A stretch of DNA of 64,000 bases from positions 930,001 to 994,000 of the forward strand of contig NZ_LZDD01000001.1 in assembly GCF_001885095.1 (NCBI RefSeq), in the 5' to 3' direction. The DNA comes from Streptococcus bovimastitidis. Lineage in GTDB: Bacteria > Bacillota > Bacilli > Lactobacillales > Streptococcaceae. Made by a program: the position numbers and the translations under genes. Below the pieces are notes generated by a model, which was not told the origin of the DNA, ran no database searches, and saw nothing but the letters and a program-made list of their open reading frames with translations. Position 1 is the stretch's first letter, and each line of letters begins with the position of its first letter. Below are positions 36,421 through 47,256 of the stretch, one piece after another.

Positions 36421-38838
36421 TTATTGAGTCTGTAAGACTTTGCGAGGTTTTGTTCCCTCAGCAGGTCCTATAACACCTGCTTCTTCTAATTCATCCATTA
36501 AGCGTGTTGCACGATTAAAGCCTACTGAAAGTCTTCTCTGAATCATTGATGCTGAAGCTTTTTGTGTTTCTAGAACCAAAGCTTTTGCTTCTTCAAAGAG
36601 AGGATCTCCTTCACCTGAATTCCCTGAACCAGAATTCATGTCCGCTTCAGTCACTTCTCCTGGATCAAAGGAATCATCATAGTCAGCCTCTGCTTGGTCT
36701 TTGATATAAGAAACAATGCGTTCAACATCGTCATCTGAAATGAATGACCCCTGTAGACGAACTGGATGGTTTTCATCAATTGGTTTAAAGAGCATATCCC
36801 CACGACCAAGAAGTTTTTCAGCACCATTTTCATCCAGAATTGTCCGACTATCTGTCCCTGAGGAAACAGCAAAGGCAATCCGAGATGGAACATTGGCTTT
36901 AATTAAACCTGAGATGACATCTACAGAAGGACGTTGTGTCGCTAGAATCATATGAATTCCGGCTGCACGCGCTTTTTGTCCTAAACGGATAATAGCATCT
37001 TCCACTTCTTTACTGGCAACCATCATTAAGTCGGCTAATTCATCGACGATAACGACAATAAGTGGTAATGGAATTTGTTTCTGTTCCGATTGTTTATTGA
37101 ACTCTTCCACTTTTGCATTATAGCCAGCCATGTTACGAACACCAACTTTACTAAAGAGTTCGTAACGATTTTCCATTTCATCAACCACTTTTTGAAGTGC
37201 CTTACTGGCTTTTCGAGGGTTAGTAACTACTGGAATCAAGAGATGAGGAATGTCATTATAAACGGACAACTCAACCATTTTAGGGTCAACCATCAAGAAT
37301 TTGACTTGGTCTGGGCGAGCTTTCATCAGGATACTTGAAATAATTCCGTTGACGGCAACAGATTTCCCTGAACCTGTTGAACCTGCCACTAGCAAGTGAG
37401 GCATGCGGGTCAAATCAAAACTTCTAGCCTTACCATTGACCGCTTTCCCTAGTGGAACTTCTAACAATTTTTCATCTGAAGTATTGGATTGTTCCCACAA
37501 CTCTCGGAAGGATACAGTCGCAATTTCTGAGTTAGGAACCTCAATACCAACCAGTGATTTGCCTGGTATTGGAGCTTCAATACGTACATCTTTTGCCGCC
37601 AAGGCTAAGGCTAAATCATCCGCCAAATTAGAGATACGATTAACACGAACACCAACTGCTGGTTTAATTTCATATTTAGTAACGGAAGGTCCAATTTCAG
37701 CTCGTTCAACCTTAACATCGATACCAAAACTGCGAAAGGTGTCTTCCAAAACAGTTATGTTTTTGCGAACCAAATTCTTTTCTTTAGATTGGTCTTTTGG
37801 ACGGTCCGGAGCAAACAAATCGATTGTCGGCAATTTATAGAGCAAGTTAGCTTTTGGTGTAAAGTCGACTTCAACTGGCTCATCGTCCATTTGGTCCTCA
37901 TCAAGACCTGGCTCCATCATTGGCATTATTTCTTCAGGATAATCTTCTGTTGAACTTGGATAATCCGATTCCAATTCTTCAATTGGGAAATCAATAAATT
38001 CTTCAGTAGGATGTGATTGATAGGCCACAATTTCTGGCTCAGCAGGTATCTCTGGAACAAACTCTTCATTTTCAAGCACGGAAGATTCTTGTGGTAGAGG
38101 GAGAATTTCACCTGTTTCCAAATCCAAAGACTGATTTTTAGCCAACTGGGCTTCGAGAGCCTCTTGCTCTAATTTTTCTTGCGCAGCTAGGGCTTTAGCT
38201 TCCTCGCGTTGGACAAAGCGCTCTTCTCGGCGGAGTTTTTGGCGATCGGCGAAGCTTTCCCACAAAGCCTTGAAATAATTAGAGACATCGTAAACGTCCC
38301 ATGGGGTCATTAAAAAGAGTCCTAGCAGAATAATTAAGGAACCGATAAAGAAGGAACCGATATTTGAAAAGAGGAAGGAAATAGGTTTGTAAATTAAGGC
38401 ACCTAACATGCCACCACCAACGAAAGTTTGCACTTTAAAAGCCATCAAATCAGTCATGATCAGGCGAGCGGTATAAGTGAAGACTTCATGGTTTTTTACA
38501 GTCGGAAGGGTAAAGAGGTAAGCCTGCCATTCGATTAAGAGTCCTAAAAAGAGAATCACAAAACCAGCTACCAAGCCCTCTTGCTTACGTAACCATTTAA
38601 AGAAGAATAGATAGATAAAAACTGCAAGAATAAAAAGGTAAGCTAAACTACCTACCATGAATCGGATAACATTATAAGCTGTAATCCCAAATATCCCAAG
38701 TCGAATTGTGGCAAAAATTAAAACAAGAGCGAGTAAGAATGAAAAAACCATTCGTTTAATGGCTCTTTGTTTCTCCAATTCTGCCTTAGTGAGACGCTTT
38801 TTTTTGATCCCTTTTTTATGTTGATTTCTAATAGCCAT
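36421..38838 (-). CDS. ftsK: DNA translocase FtsK/SpoIIIE
   Basis: An 805-residue division-septum DNA pump that clears chromosome ends and orients dif sites. Order: N-terminal membrane domain with about five helices (30-190), a charged Glu/Pro-rich linker (about 200-330), the RecA-like motor with Walker [13 protein letters not shown] and Walker [12 protein letters not shown], then the gamma winged-helix domain (about 740-800) that reads polarity sequences. It ends at the terminator shared with the DUF3397 gene. Confidence 0.96.
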   Translation of the reverse strand: MAIRNQHKKGIKKKRLTKAELEKQRAIKRMVFSFLLALVLIFATIRLGIFGITAYNVIRFMVGSLAYLFILAVFIYLFFFKWLRKQEGLVAGFVILFLGLLIEWQAYLFTLPTVKNHEVFTYTARLIMTDLMAFKVQTFVGGGMLGALIYKPISFLFSNIGSFFIGSLIILLGLFLMTPWDVYDVSNYFKALWESFADRQKLRREERFVQREEAKALAAQEKLEQEALEAQLAKNQSLDLETGEILPLPQESSVLENEEFVPEIPAEPEIVAYQSHPTEEFIDFPIEELESDYPSSTEDYPEEIMPMMEPGLDEDQMDDEPVEVDFTPKANLLYKLPTIDLFAPDRPKDQSKEKNLVRKNITVLEDTFRSFGIDVKVERAEIGPSVTKYEIKPAVGVRVNRISNLADDLALALAAKDVRIEAPIPGKSLVGIEVPNSEIATVSFRELWEQSNTSDEKLLEVPLGKAVNGKARSFDLTRMPHLLVAGSTGSGKSVAVNGIISSILMKARPDQVKFLMVDPKMVELSVYNDIPHLLIPVVTNPRKASKALQKVVDEMENRYELFSKVGVRNMAGYNAKVEEFNKQSEQKQIPLPLIVVIVDELADLMMVASKEVEDAIIRLGQKARAAGIHMILATQRPSVDVISGLIKANVPSRIAFAVSSGTDSRTILDENGAEKLLGRGDMLFKPIDENHPVRLQGSFISDDDVERIVSYIKDQAEADYDDSFDPGEVTEADMNSGSGNSGEGDPLFEEAKALVLETQKASASMIQRRLSVGFNRATRLMDELEEAGVIGPAEGTKPRKVLQTQ

Positions 38839-38890
38839 AGAATTATTATACCATTTTTTAGAGATAAAGAAATAAGCTACCCTTTTTACA

Positions 38891-38924
38891 AAAAAATGAG
38901 ACTTTCAACATAAGAAAGTCTCAA
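38891..38924 (-). terminator. Terminator after the 38965 membrane gene
   Basis: TGAGACTTTC and GAAAGTCTCA arms with a 7-base loop; T7 follows on the minus strand. Confidence 0.85.
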
Positions 38925-38964
38925 ATCTTTATCATAAAATCGCTGGTCCTCTTTTTGTCGGTTA

Positions 38965-39801
38965 TTATTCTCTTCCTAATGATTTTTGAGTTTTATTTCT
39001 GACAAATTTACCAATAAAACTAAAGCGTCTTAAATCAGTAGTTAGAGATAATCCAAAAATCAAATTGGTTAACCAAATAAACGACATTAAAACCAGGATT
39101 GGAATCAAGCAAGTCGTTACAATCATGACTGCAACTGCATCAATCATGTTACTTAAGGAATTTTCCATAGTATTTAAGACTTTGCTTTTTTCCCCATCAA
39201 TTTTACCCAGGATATTTTTGAGCGAAAGCTTTTGATTTTTTTTCTGCAATTTTTGGTCAATTCGTTTATTTTCTTTCTCCGTTTTCTTAATAGTTTCTTG
39301 AATTGAACTTTGATAGGTTTTTTCAATATGGTTTGAAATAGAAACACTGGTTGGCACAATACAAAATATCATTAAGCCAAACAAGGCCAATTTAAAAGCT
39401 ACCCGGATTAAAATCTCTTTCTTTGAGAAGAGATATAAGATAAGAAGTAGGCAGGTCGCTGGGAAGAAAATCTTAAATGAGATAGCACCAGCTATGGCGA
39501 TTAAATATTTTTGGAGCCATATAGCAATAATAATAACTAATAAGTAGTCACTAACATCAGCTAAATTTTCTGCTAAGGGTGAGCCGACATCTCCAGGAAT
39601 TAGAGTAACAGCGGTTGATGCTGCTGTTGAACTTGCTGCTAATTTCATAACGGTAACCTTCTTTTGGTCAAGCGTTGATACGATATCTTGATTCATTTGA
39701 TTAACATAGGTAGAACTCGCCATTTTTGTAAACATAAAGAATCCTAAAACTGCTAATAAAGCCGCAATAATCAGCTTTTTACTATTTGAACTTATTTCCA
39801 T
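38965..39801 (-). CDS. Multi-pass membrane protein of unknown function
   Basis: A 278-residue protein starting MEISSNSKKLIIAALL, with AAAGGAG before the ATG at 39801; an ATG 60 nt earlier lacks a site. It has about five hydrophobic segments and a charged, likely coiled-coil stretch rich in Lys, Glu and Gln (about 170-215). I do not recognise a family with known function. Between residues 55 and 80 it has an Ala/Ser/Thr-rich extracellular-type loop. It has its own terminator. Confidence 0.75.
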   Translation of the reverse strand: MEISSNSKKLIIAALLAVLGFFMFTKMASSTYVNQMNQDIVSTLDQKKVTVMKLAASSTAASTAVTLIPGDVGSPLAENLADVSDYLLVIIIAIWLQKYLIAIAGAISFKIFFPATCLLLILYLFSKKEILIRVAFKLALFGLMIFCIVPTSVSISNHIEKTYQSSIQETIKKTEKENKRIDQKLQKKNQKLSLKNILGKIDGEKSKVLNTMENSLSNMIDAVAVMIVTTCLIPILVLMSFIWLTNLIFGLSLTTDLRRFSFIGKFVRNKTQKSLGRE

Positions 39802-40005
39802 TATCTTTTCTCCTTTAAAAGTTATCACTCTATTATTTGTCAAAGACAGACTATTTAACAATACCTTTTAGCCTGCCTCTATCATAGGACTTGTAATTTT
39901 TGGGATTTGAAAGTCTTCTTCTTTTTTTAGGAAATCTAGTAATTTATTTAGATTTTTCCAGCGACTTTATGATAAAATATAGAAAAATCAATCTGAGGAG
40001 AAAAG

Positions 40006-40812
40006 ATGAAGAAAGTTCTTACCCTAAGCCTCTTAGCCCTATCCCTCTTGAGTTTAACAGCTTGTGAGTCGATGGACCGTTTAATCAAAGGCGATAAATA
40101 TGTTGATGAGAAGATGGCTAAGGAAGCGACTTCTGCTTCAGCCAAAGCCTATGAGAAAGAAATTCAGAAAGCACTCAAAGCTGATAAGAAAGACTTTCCT
40201 CAATTATCTAAGGATGTTACAAAGGATGAGGCTAAAATTCTTATCAAAACAAGCCAAGGAGATATTACCTTAAAACTCTTCCCTAAATATGCACCCCTTG
40301 CCGTTGAAAACTTTTTAACACATGCAAAAGCAGGCTATTACAATAATCTTACTTTCCACCGGGTTATTAATAATTTCATGATTCAATCTGGTGACCCTAA
40401 TGGAGATGGTACTGGTGGAGAATCCATTTGGAACGGAAAAGATAGTAAGAAAGATAAAGGAAATGGTTTTGCTAACGAAATTAGCCCTTATCTCTATAAT
40501 ATTAGGGGGGCTATTGCCATGGCCAATGCTGGTGCCGATACCAATGGCAGTCAATTCTTTATCAACCAAAATAAAGAAGACCAATCCAAAAAATTATCGG
40601 CTGACCACTTCCCTAAACCAATCATGGATGCATACAAAGCCGGAGGTAATCCAGACCTAGACGGTTCTTATACAGTTTTTGGTCAAGTTATTGATGGCAT
40701 GAATGTTGTTGACAGTATTTCTAAGGTAGCTGTTGATGGCAATGATAAACCTACTAAAGACGTTACCGTCATTTCCGTTTCTGTTGTAAAAGATTATACT
40801 TTCAAAAAATAA
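40006..40812 (+). CDS. Cyclophilin-type peptidyl-prolyl isomerase lipoprotein (SlrA-like)
   Basis: Surface-exposed foldase of 268 residues. Lipobox LSLTAC places the lipidated cysteine at Cys20. A lysine- and alanine-rich linker (about 35-75) precedes the cyclophilin domain (about 80-265), with FHRVINNFMIQSGDPNGDGTGG and ANAGADTNGSQFFI forming the active site. Pneumococcal SlrA has the same design and affects colonisation. GAGGAG precedes the ATG. Confidence 0.94.
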   Translation: MKKVLTLSLLALSLLSLTACESMDRLIKGDKYVDEKMAKEATSASAKAYEKEIQKALKADKKDFPQLSKDVTKDEAKILIKTSQGDITLKLFPKYAPLAVENFLTHAKAGYYNNLTFHRVINNFMIQSGDPNGDGTGGESIWNGKDSKKDKGNGFANEISPYLYNIRGAIAMANAGADTNGSQFFINQNKEDQSKKLSADHFPKPIMDAYKAGGNPDLDGSYTVFGQVIDGMNVVDSISKVAVDGNDKPTKDVTVISVSVVKDYTFKK

Positions 40813-40832
40813 AACTATAGCCTTTTAAAGTT

Positions 40833-40864
40833 AAAAGTCTTCTGTTTATAAACAGAAGACTTTT
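40833..40864. terminator. Bidirectional terminator, cyclophilin gene / mtsC
   Basis: A perfect palindrome with AAAAGTCTTCTGTTTA arms, flanked by A/T runs, between convergent genes. Confidence 0.9.
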
Positions 40865-40868
40865 GTTT

Positions 40869-41693
40869 TTATTTATTCATTCTAGGCGCTATGAAAAAGC
40901 AAAGGCTAAAGATAAGGGCTGAGGTCAGAACAATACAAGATCCAACTGCAATGTTAAAACTGTAACCTATAAAAAGACCAAGGACCGACGTAAACCCACC
41001 TAAACTTGAAGAAAGTAAGAGCATGGCCTTTAAATTTTTGGCAAAGAGATAGGCTGTTGCTGCTGGGGTAATTAAAAGAGCAACAATCAGAATTGTCCCT
41101 ACACTTTGCATGGCTGTAACAGCAACTAAGGTTAAAAGTATCATCAATAGATAGTGATAAAAGGGAACCTTGATGCCGATTGTTTGAGCTAAAATTGGGT
41201 CAAAAGAAGTGATTTGTAATTCTTTAAAAAAGAGTCCAATGAGTAATAAAACTAAAATAGATACCACAATGCTAGCCCATTTATCAGAATCTTGTACCGC
41301 TAATATATTACCAAATAAAATATGAAAGAGGTCTGTTGAACTTTTAGCAATACCAATTAAGATAACACCTAAAGCTAAGTAGGCACTAAAGGTGATGCCA
41401 ATAGCGGTATCCCCTTTAATTAGACTATTTTCTTTGATATAGGTGATTAAAATGGAAGCCAGTAGTCCAAAGATAATGGCTCCAAAATAGTAGTTAACCC
41501 CAATCATAAAAGAAATGGCAACACCGGGTAATACAGCATGAGAAATCGCATCTCCCATTAGTGACATGGACCGCAAAATGATAAAACATCCCAGTGCTCC
41601 TGCTACAATACCGATGACAACTGAGGTTACTAAAGCATTTTGTAGAAAATGATAATTCAACAGACCGATAATAAATTTTTCCACCATTAGCAT
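40869..41693 (-). CDS. mtsC: Manganese/iron ABC transporter permease MtsC
   Basis: A 274-residue ABC-3 family membrane permease with about eight helices and the family segment LRSMSLMGDAISHAVLPGVAISF. It forms the channel of the MtsABC importer for Mn2+ and Fe2+. GGAGGAG overlaps the mtsB end; ATGs occur at 41693 and 41687, and the second has better spacing. The gene overlaps mtsB by 7 nt if the first ATG is used. Confidence 0.94.
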   Translation of the reverse strand: MLMVEKFIIGLLNYHFLQNALVTSVVIGIVAGALGCFIILRSMSLMGDAISHAVLPGVAISFMIGVNYYFGAIIFGLLASILITYIKENSLIKGDTAIGITFSAYLALGVILIGIAKSSTDLFHILFGNILAVQDSDKWASIVVSILVLLLIGLFFKELQITSFDPILAQTIGIKVPFYHYLLMILLTLVAVTAMQSVGTILIVALLITPAATAYLFAKNLKAMLLLSSSLGGFTSVLGLFIGYSFNIAVGSCIVLTSALIFSLCFFIAPRMNK

Positions 41694-42409
41694 ACTCCTC
41701 CTGTCATCACCCTATTTTCACCATAAGTTTTAGTGAGATTTTCTTGGTTAAAAACTTCATCTACTGGTCCAAAGGCTATTAATCCTCGATTTAATAAGAG
41801 CAATTGGTCAAAGTAATCTTTGACCTTGCTCAAATCGTGATGCACGATTAAGATTGTTTTTCCCTGATTTGCAAGCTTTTTAAGTAGGTTAACGATGATG
41901 GCTTCGCTGACAGAATCAATTCCAACAAAGGGTTCGTCTAAGAAAAGGTAGTTTTGTTCTTGAATTAAACATCTTACTAACAGCATCCGTTGAAATTGAC
42001 CACCTGACAGAGACTTTATCGGTTCTTGAGCGTAATCCTCCAAACCAACTTCTTGCAAATAATGTGAGGCTAGGTCTCTTTCCTTAGCTGTTACAGCATG
42101 AAATAATCCCAAACGACCATAGGTCCCAAGCAACACACACTCTTCAACAGTGATAGGAAATTGTAAATCAAATTGGCTCCGTTGTTCAACGTAAGCTACT
42201 TGTTGACTAGGTTGCTGGTATTTATTATCAATCGCTAGCTCTCCCTTATAAGGGATTAACCCTAACATCGCTTTCATTAAGGTAGACTTTCCAGCACCAT
42301 TAGGTCCAATAATGCCAATAATGCCTTCCTCTTCAATCATTAAAGTGACCTTGTCAAGAATCTTGTTACAGCCGTCATAGCTAACCGACAAGTCTTTTAT
42401 TCGTATCAT
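41687..42409 (-). CDS. mtsB: Manganese/iron ABC transporter ATPase MtsB
   Basis: A 240-residue ABC ATPase. Walker A is GPNGAGKST, signature LSGGQFQR, Walker B YLFLDEPFVGID, H-loop in IVHHDLS. It energises MtsC. It lies 60 bp after mtsA, behind a hairpin that probably lowers its expression relative to the binding protein. Confidence 0.95.
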   Translation of the reverse strand: MIRIKDLSVSYDGCNKILDKVTLMIEEEGIIGIIGPNGAGKSTLMKAMLGLIPYKGELAIDNKYQQPSQQVAYVEQRSQFDLQFPITVEECVLLGTYGRLGLFHAVTAKERDLASHYLQEVGLEDYAQEPIKSLSGGQFQRMLLVRCLIQEQNYLFLDEPFVGIDSVSEAIIVNLLKKLANQGKTILIVHHDLSKVKDYFDQLLLLNRGLIAFGPVDEVFNQENLTKTYGENRVMTGGVC

Positions 42410-42431
42410 TTTTTACTCCTTTAAAAAACAG

Positions 42432-42462
42432 AAAGCACACAAGCCCTAAGACCATGTGCTTT
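42432..42462 (-). terminator. Attenuating hairpin between mtsA and mtsB
   Basis: AAAGCACA and TGTGCTTT arms with a 15-base loop in the mtsA-mtsB gap. It would let the lipoprotein gene be expressed above the permease genes. Confidence 0.65.
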
Positions 42463-42469
42463 TAATGTC

Positions 42470-43402
42470 TTATTTTGCTAATCCTTCAGCAATTTTATCT
42501 AAATTCCATTTCATCATCGAATAGTAACTGTCGCCATTTTTCCCCTTTTTGGCAATTGAGTCAGTGAAAATTTCTGAATAAATAGGAATGCCACTATCCT
42601 TGGAAACAGACTTCATCGGACGGTTGTCAACACTTGATTCAACAAAAAGTGCTGATGGTTTTTTAGCCTTTAGTTTTTCAATTAAGCCCGAAATTTGATC
42701 CGGTGTTCCTTCTTCTTCAGTATTAATTTCCCAAATATAAGCCGATGGCACTTTGTAGGCTTTAGAAAAGTATTTAAAACAACCTTCGCTTGTGACAATC
42801 ACCTTTTTATTTTCTGAAATTTTATCAAATTTGGATTTGGCTTCACGATCTAATTTTTCTAGCTTAGCCAAGTAAGTCTTCACGTTTTTTTGGTAAAATG
42901 CCTTGTTTTTAGGATCTTTTTGACTTAACTGCTTGGCAATATTCTTAGCATAAATCATGCCATTTTCTAAATTCAACCAAGCATGTGGATCTTCTTTTCC
43001 TTTGGTAGAATAACCTTCTAAATAAATCACCTCGATACCATCGGACACCGCAAAATAATCAGTGTTTTTCTTTTTACCAGCATTTTTTACCAACTTGCTG
43101 AACCAGGCCTGACCGCCATCTTCTAAGTTGATTCCGTTATAGAAGATCAGATCAGCTTGACTGGTCTTTTCAACATCTTCTGGTAAAGGTTCATATTCAT
43201 GAGGATCTTGACCAATTGGAACAATGCTATGCAAATTTATCCGATTGCCGGCAATATTCTTTGTCATATCGGCAATAATCGAATTAGTAACCACCACATT
43301 TAATTTATGGTCTTTTGCTTTTTTTGAAGCTGTTGAAGAACAGGCAACCAAAAAAAGCAAGGATAAAAGGGCGAGGGTTATAAAGCTCAGCTTTTTCTTC
43401 AT
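42470..43402 (-). CDS. mtsA: Metal-binding lipoprotein MtsA
   Basis: A 310-residue LraI-type solute-binding lipoprotein. The lipobox LVAC gives the lipidated Cys21. The four metal ligands fall at His68 (DPHEYEP), His140 (EDPHAWLN), Glu206 (TSEGCF) and Asp281 (FTDSIA), the same numbering as the S. pyogenes protein. It delivers Mn2+/Fe2+ to MtsBC. Its promoter region contains a 16-bp palindrome likely bound by the divergent MtsR. Confidence 0.96.
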   Translation of the reverse strand: MKKKLSFITLALLSLLFLVACSSTASKKAKDHKLNVVVTNSIIADMTKNIAGNRINLHSIVPIGQDPHEYEPLPEDVEKTSQADLIFYNGINLEDGGQAWFSKLVKNAGKKKNTDYFAVSDGIEVIYLEGYSTKGKEDPHAWLNLENGMIYAKNIAKQLSQKDPKNKAFYQKNVKTYLAKLEKLDREAKSKFDKISENKKVIVTSEGCFKYFSKAYKVPSAYIWEINTEEEGTPDQISGLIEKLKAKKPSALFVESSVDNRPMKSVSKDSGIPIYSEIFTDSIAKKGKNGDSYYSMMKWNLDKIAEGLAK

Positions 43403-43433
43403 TTTTTACTCCTTAAATAAAGTTATTATTTTT

Positions 43434-43487
43434 ATTAAGTATACTTAATTATATTATTAATGTATATTAGTAAGATCTTTTTGTCAA
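43434..43487. promoter_or_regulatory. mtsA promoter and MtsR-type operator
   Basis: For mtsA (minus strand): -35 TTGACA (43482-43487), 17-bp spacer, -10 TACATT (43459-43464). Just downstream of the expected start site lies the perfect 16-bp palindrome ATTAAGTATACTTAAT (43434-43449). Position and symmetry fit repression by the DtxR-family regulator encoded divergently. Confidence 0.65.
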
Positions 43488-43546
43488 GATTTTTTTGTAA
43501 TTTTTTGTTATAATAATGATTATAAATAAGAGAAAGGCTATGTAAA

Positions 43547-44197
43547 ATGACGCCTAATAAAGAAGACTACCTTAAATGCATTCATGAGTTGAGTCAGTTA
43601 GAAGTCAAAATGTCTAACAAACAAATTGCAGAAAGAATGCAGGTATCACCTCCTGCTGTTTCTGAAATGATTAAAAAAATGATCCAGGAAGACTGGATCA
43701 AAAAAGATGCTAAAAAAGGCTATTTATTGACTGCAAAAGGCGACCAAGTTGTAGCTAATCTTTTCCGTAAGCACCGCTTGATTGAAGTCTTTTTGATTGA
43801 ACATTTAGCTTATAGCCCAGAAGAAGTTCACCAGGAAGCAGAGATATTGGAACATACCGTCTCAGATACTTTTATAGACAGACTGGACCAAAATTTAGGC
43901 TATCCCACCTATTGCCCACATGGTGGCACAATTCCTAGAAAAGACCAAGCCTTAATTGAAATCAACCATCAAACCCTTGCTGGAATTAAGGAATTAGGAA
44001 CCTATAAATTAAGTCGAATCCATGATCAAATAGAGCTGATTAATTATCTGCGCCAACAAGACTTAAAACTAAACAGTGAATTTGATTTGATTCAAATAGA
44101 TGCCTATGCTAAGACCTTTACCCTTACTTTAAATCAAAAACAAGTTACCATACCTGAATCAATAGCAAAACAAATCTACGTTACTAAAATAAACTAA
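43547..44197 (+). CDS. mtsR: DtxR-family metal-dependent repressor MtsR
   Basis: A 216-residue regulator with an N-terminal winged helix (SNKQIAERMQVSPPAVSEMIKKM), a metal-binding dimerisation domain (residues about 70-140 with HRLIEVFL, EILEHTVSD and CPHGG) and a C-terminal SH3-like domain. With Mn2+ or Fe2+ it represses the divergent mtsABC operon. An extended -10 (TGTTATAAT, 43506-43514) lies upstream. It ends at a perfect terminator. Confidence 0.95.
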   Translation: MTPNKEDYLKCIHELSQLEVKMSNKQIAERMQVSPPAVSEMIKKMIQEDWIKKDAKKGYLLTAKGDQVVANLFRKHRLIEVFLIEHLAYSPEEVHQEAEILEHTVSDTFIDRLDQNLGYPTYCPHGGTIPRKDQALIEINHQTLAGIKELGTYKLSRIHDQIELINYLRQQDLKLNSEFDLIQIDAYAKTFTLTLNQKQVTIPESIAKQIYVTKIN

Positions 44198-44224
44198 AAG
44201 CACTTGGATTTTCCAAGTGCTTTT
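44196..44224. terminator. Bidirectional terminator, mtsR / mtnN
   Basis: AAAAGCACTTGG and CCAAGTGCTTTT arms with a five-base loop between convergent genes. Confidence 0.9.
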
Positions 44225-44229
44225 AGTGT

Positions 44230-44919
44230 TTATAAAGCTTTTAAAAAAGCGATTAAAGTTTGGGCTGATTTTTTGCCAGCTTCGACAATGAACTGATCAA
44301 AAGTCATGTTTGCATCGTGGGCTGCTGTGTCACTCATGGCGCGAACAACAATAAATGGTTTGCCACAAGCGTGGGCTGCTTGGGCGATTGCTGCCCCTTC
44401 CATTTCAACGGCAAGGACCTGTGGGAAATGGCTTTTTATAGCATCAATCTTATCTTGACCCGCAATGAATGAATCTCCAGTAGCAATCAAACCAATGGCA
44501 GTTCCTTTATCTTCTTCCTTTAAGACTTGCTCAAATGTTTCGACAAATGGTTGGTGACTTTCAAAATAAAGTGGCTGCATGGACATTTGACCATAGTCAT
44601 AACCAAAGGCTGTCAAGTCAACATCATGATAAACTAGCTGACTAGCAACCACGACATCACCAATGTTAAGATGGCTAGCAACTGCTCCTGCTGAGCCTGT
44701 ATTGATCAGGACCTCTACTTTAAAAGACTCAACCAAAATAGCCACTGTCATTGCGGACATAACCTTGCCCACACCAGATTGAACAAGAACTAAATCATGT
44801 CCTGCAATCTGTCCACTATAATATGTATTGGCTAAAATCGAAGTTTCCTTTTTATCTTCTAGTTGGTCAACTAAAAGAAGTAGTTCTTCCTCCATTGCAG
44901 CAATAATTCCAATTTTCAT
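44230..44919 (-). CDS. mtnN: 5'-methylthioadenosine/S-adenosylhomocysteine nucleosidase
   Basis: A 229-residue nucleosidase (Pfs) that cleaves adenine from MTA and SAH, feeding the activated methyl cycle and AI-2 production. It starts MKIGIIAAMEEELLLL with the catalytic Glu near residue 12, has NTGSAGAV, VEMEGAAIAQ for substrate binding, and the catalytic Asp in RAMSDTA. It closes the glmU-NUDIX-macP-mtnN operon. Confidence 0.96.
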   Translation of the reverse strand: MKIGIIAAMEEELLLLVDQLEDKKETSILANTYYSGQIAGHDLVLVQSGVGKVMSAMTVAILVESFKVEVLINTGSAGAVASHLNIGDVVVASQLVYHDVDLTAFGYDYGQMSMQPLYFESHQPFVETFEQVLKEEDKGTAIGLIATGDSFIAGQDKIDAIKSHFPQVLAVEMEGAAIAQAAHACGKPFIVVRAMSDTAAHDANMTFDQFIVEAGKKSAQTLIAFLKAL

Positions 44920-44931
44920 GTGATTTCCTTT

Positions 44932-45204
44932 TTATAAATTAAACATGGCATAGATTAAGAGAGCAATCAAGATGACTAAAACAATCAATAATAAATTCAA
45001 TTTTGATTGAAACTGATTGCGTTTGGCATTTTCAATACGGCGACTTTTGTAGATTCTTTGTGAATCATCATAGTATTCGTCATCAGCAAATGTCATTATT
45101 TTGGTATCTGAATCGACTGCAAAATCATCTGCAAAGTCATCTTCAATGTACTCACCACGATTGGCTTTTTCAATCACTTCATCAGTTAGTAAGGATTTTC
45201 CCAT
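44932..45204 (-). CDS. macP: MacP, activator of class A PBP2a
   Basis: A 90-residue protein with an acidic cytoplasmic N-terminus and one C-terminal transmembrane helix (about 69-88). In pneumococcus MacP lies between the NUDIX gene and mtnN downstream of glmU, activates PBP2a and is phosphorylated by StkP on a threonine near residue 32. Here SDTKIM puts a threonine at position 34 in matching context. The start MGKSLLTDEVIEKANRGE and the SRRIENAKRNQ stretch before the helix are conserved, as I recall the family. It overlaps the NUDIX gene by one base. Confidence 0.75.
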   Translation of the reverse strand: MGKSLLTDEVIEKANRGEYIEDDFADDFAVDSDTKIMTFADDEYYDDSQRIYKSRRIENAKRNQFQSKLNLLLIVLVILIALLIYAMFNL

Positions 45205-45758
45205 TACAAATCACCTCCAAAATGTTGACCAAAATAGTTAATAGCAATAATAGTTTTGGCATCAACAATTTTACCTTGAGCAATCATCTCAAGACATTCT
45301 TGATAGCTTAATTCAAAAACCTCTAAGACTTCATCAACATCCTGAGGTCTTGGATTTTCAACTTTTTTAAGCTCAGTTGCCAAGTATAATTTAATTTTTT
45401 CATTGCAAAAACCGATGGCCGTATAGAATTCATAAATTTGCTCTAAATGGCCACTATATCCGGTTTCTTCCTCCAACTCGCGGCCAGCGGCCTCAAGTTC
45501 AGATCCATTCTCACCCACTTCCAATTTTCCCGCAGGAATTTCATAAGAAATAGACTCGATGGCTTTGCGATATTGTTTGATAATAACCAGTTTATTTTCC
45601 GGAGTCACAGCTAAGATGGAAACAGCACCCCGATGGAGGACCAGCTCTCGCTTAGCATTTCCCAATGCGTTTGGAAGTTTCACATCATCGACAACAACTT
45701 TAAAGATATTTCCTTCAAAAATAGTTGTCCGCCGTAATGTTTTTTCTTCAAAATCCAT
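45204..45758 (-). CDS. nudF: NUDIX hydrolase, ADP-ribose pyrophosphatase type
   Basis: A 184-residue NUDIX enzyme. The box contains AGKLEVGENG and AAGRELEEETGY, preceded by YRKAIESISYEIPAGKLE, the layout of ADP-ribose pyrophosphatases. It probably hydrolyses ADP-ribose to AMP and ribose-5-phosphate. It starts 21 bp after glmU and shares one base with macP. Confidence 0.9.
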   Translation of the reverse strand: MDFEEKTLRRTTIFEGNIFKVVVDDVKLPNALGNAKRELVLHRGAVSILAVTPENKLVIIKQYRKAIESISYEIPAGKLEVGENGSELEAAGRELEEETGYSGHLEQIYEFYTAIGFCNEKIKLYLATELKKVENPRPQDVDEVLEVFELSYQECLEMIAQGKIVDAKTIIAINYFGQHFGGDL

Positions 45759-45779
45759 GGTTTCCTCCTCTAAAATGTA

Positions 45780-47251
<1,472 letters not shown>

Positions 47252-47256
47252 GATGT

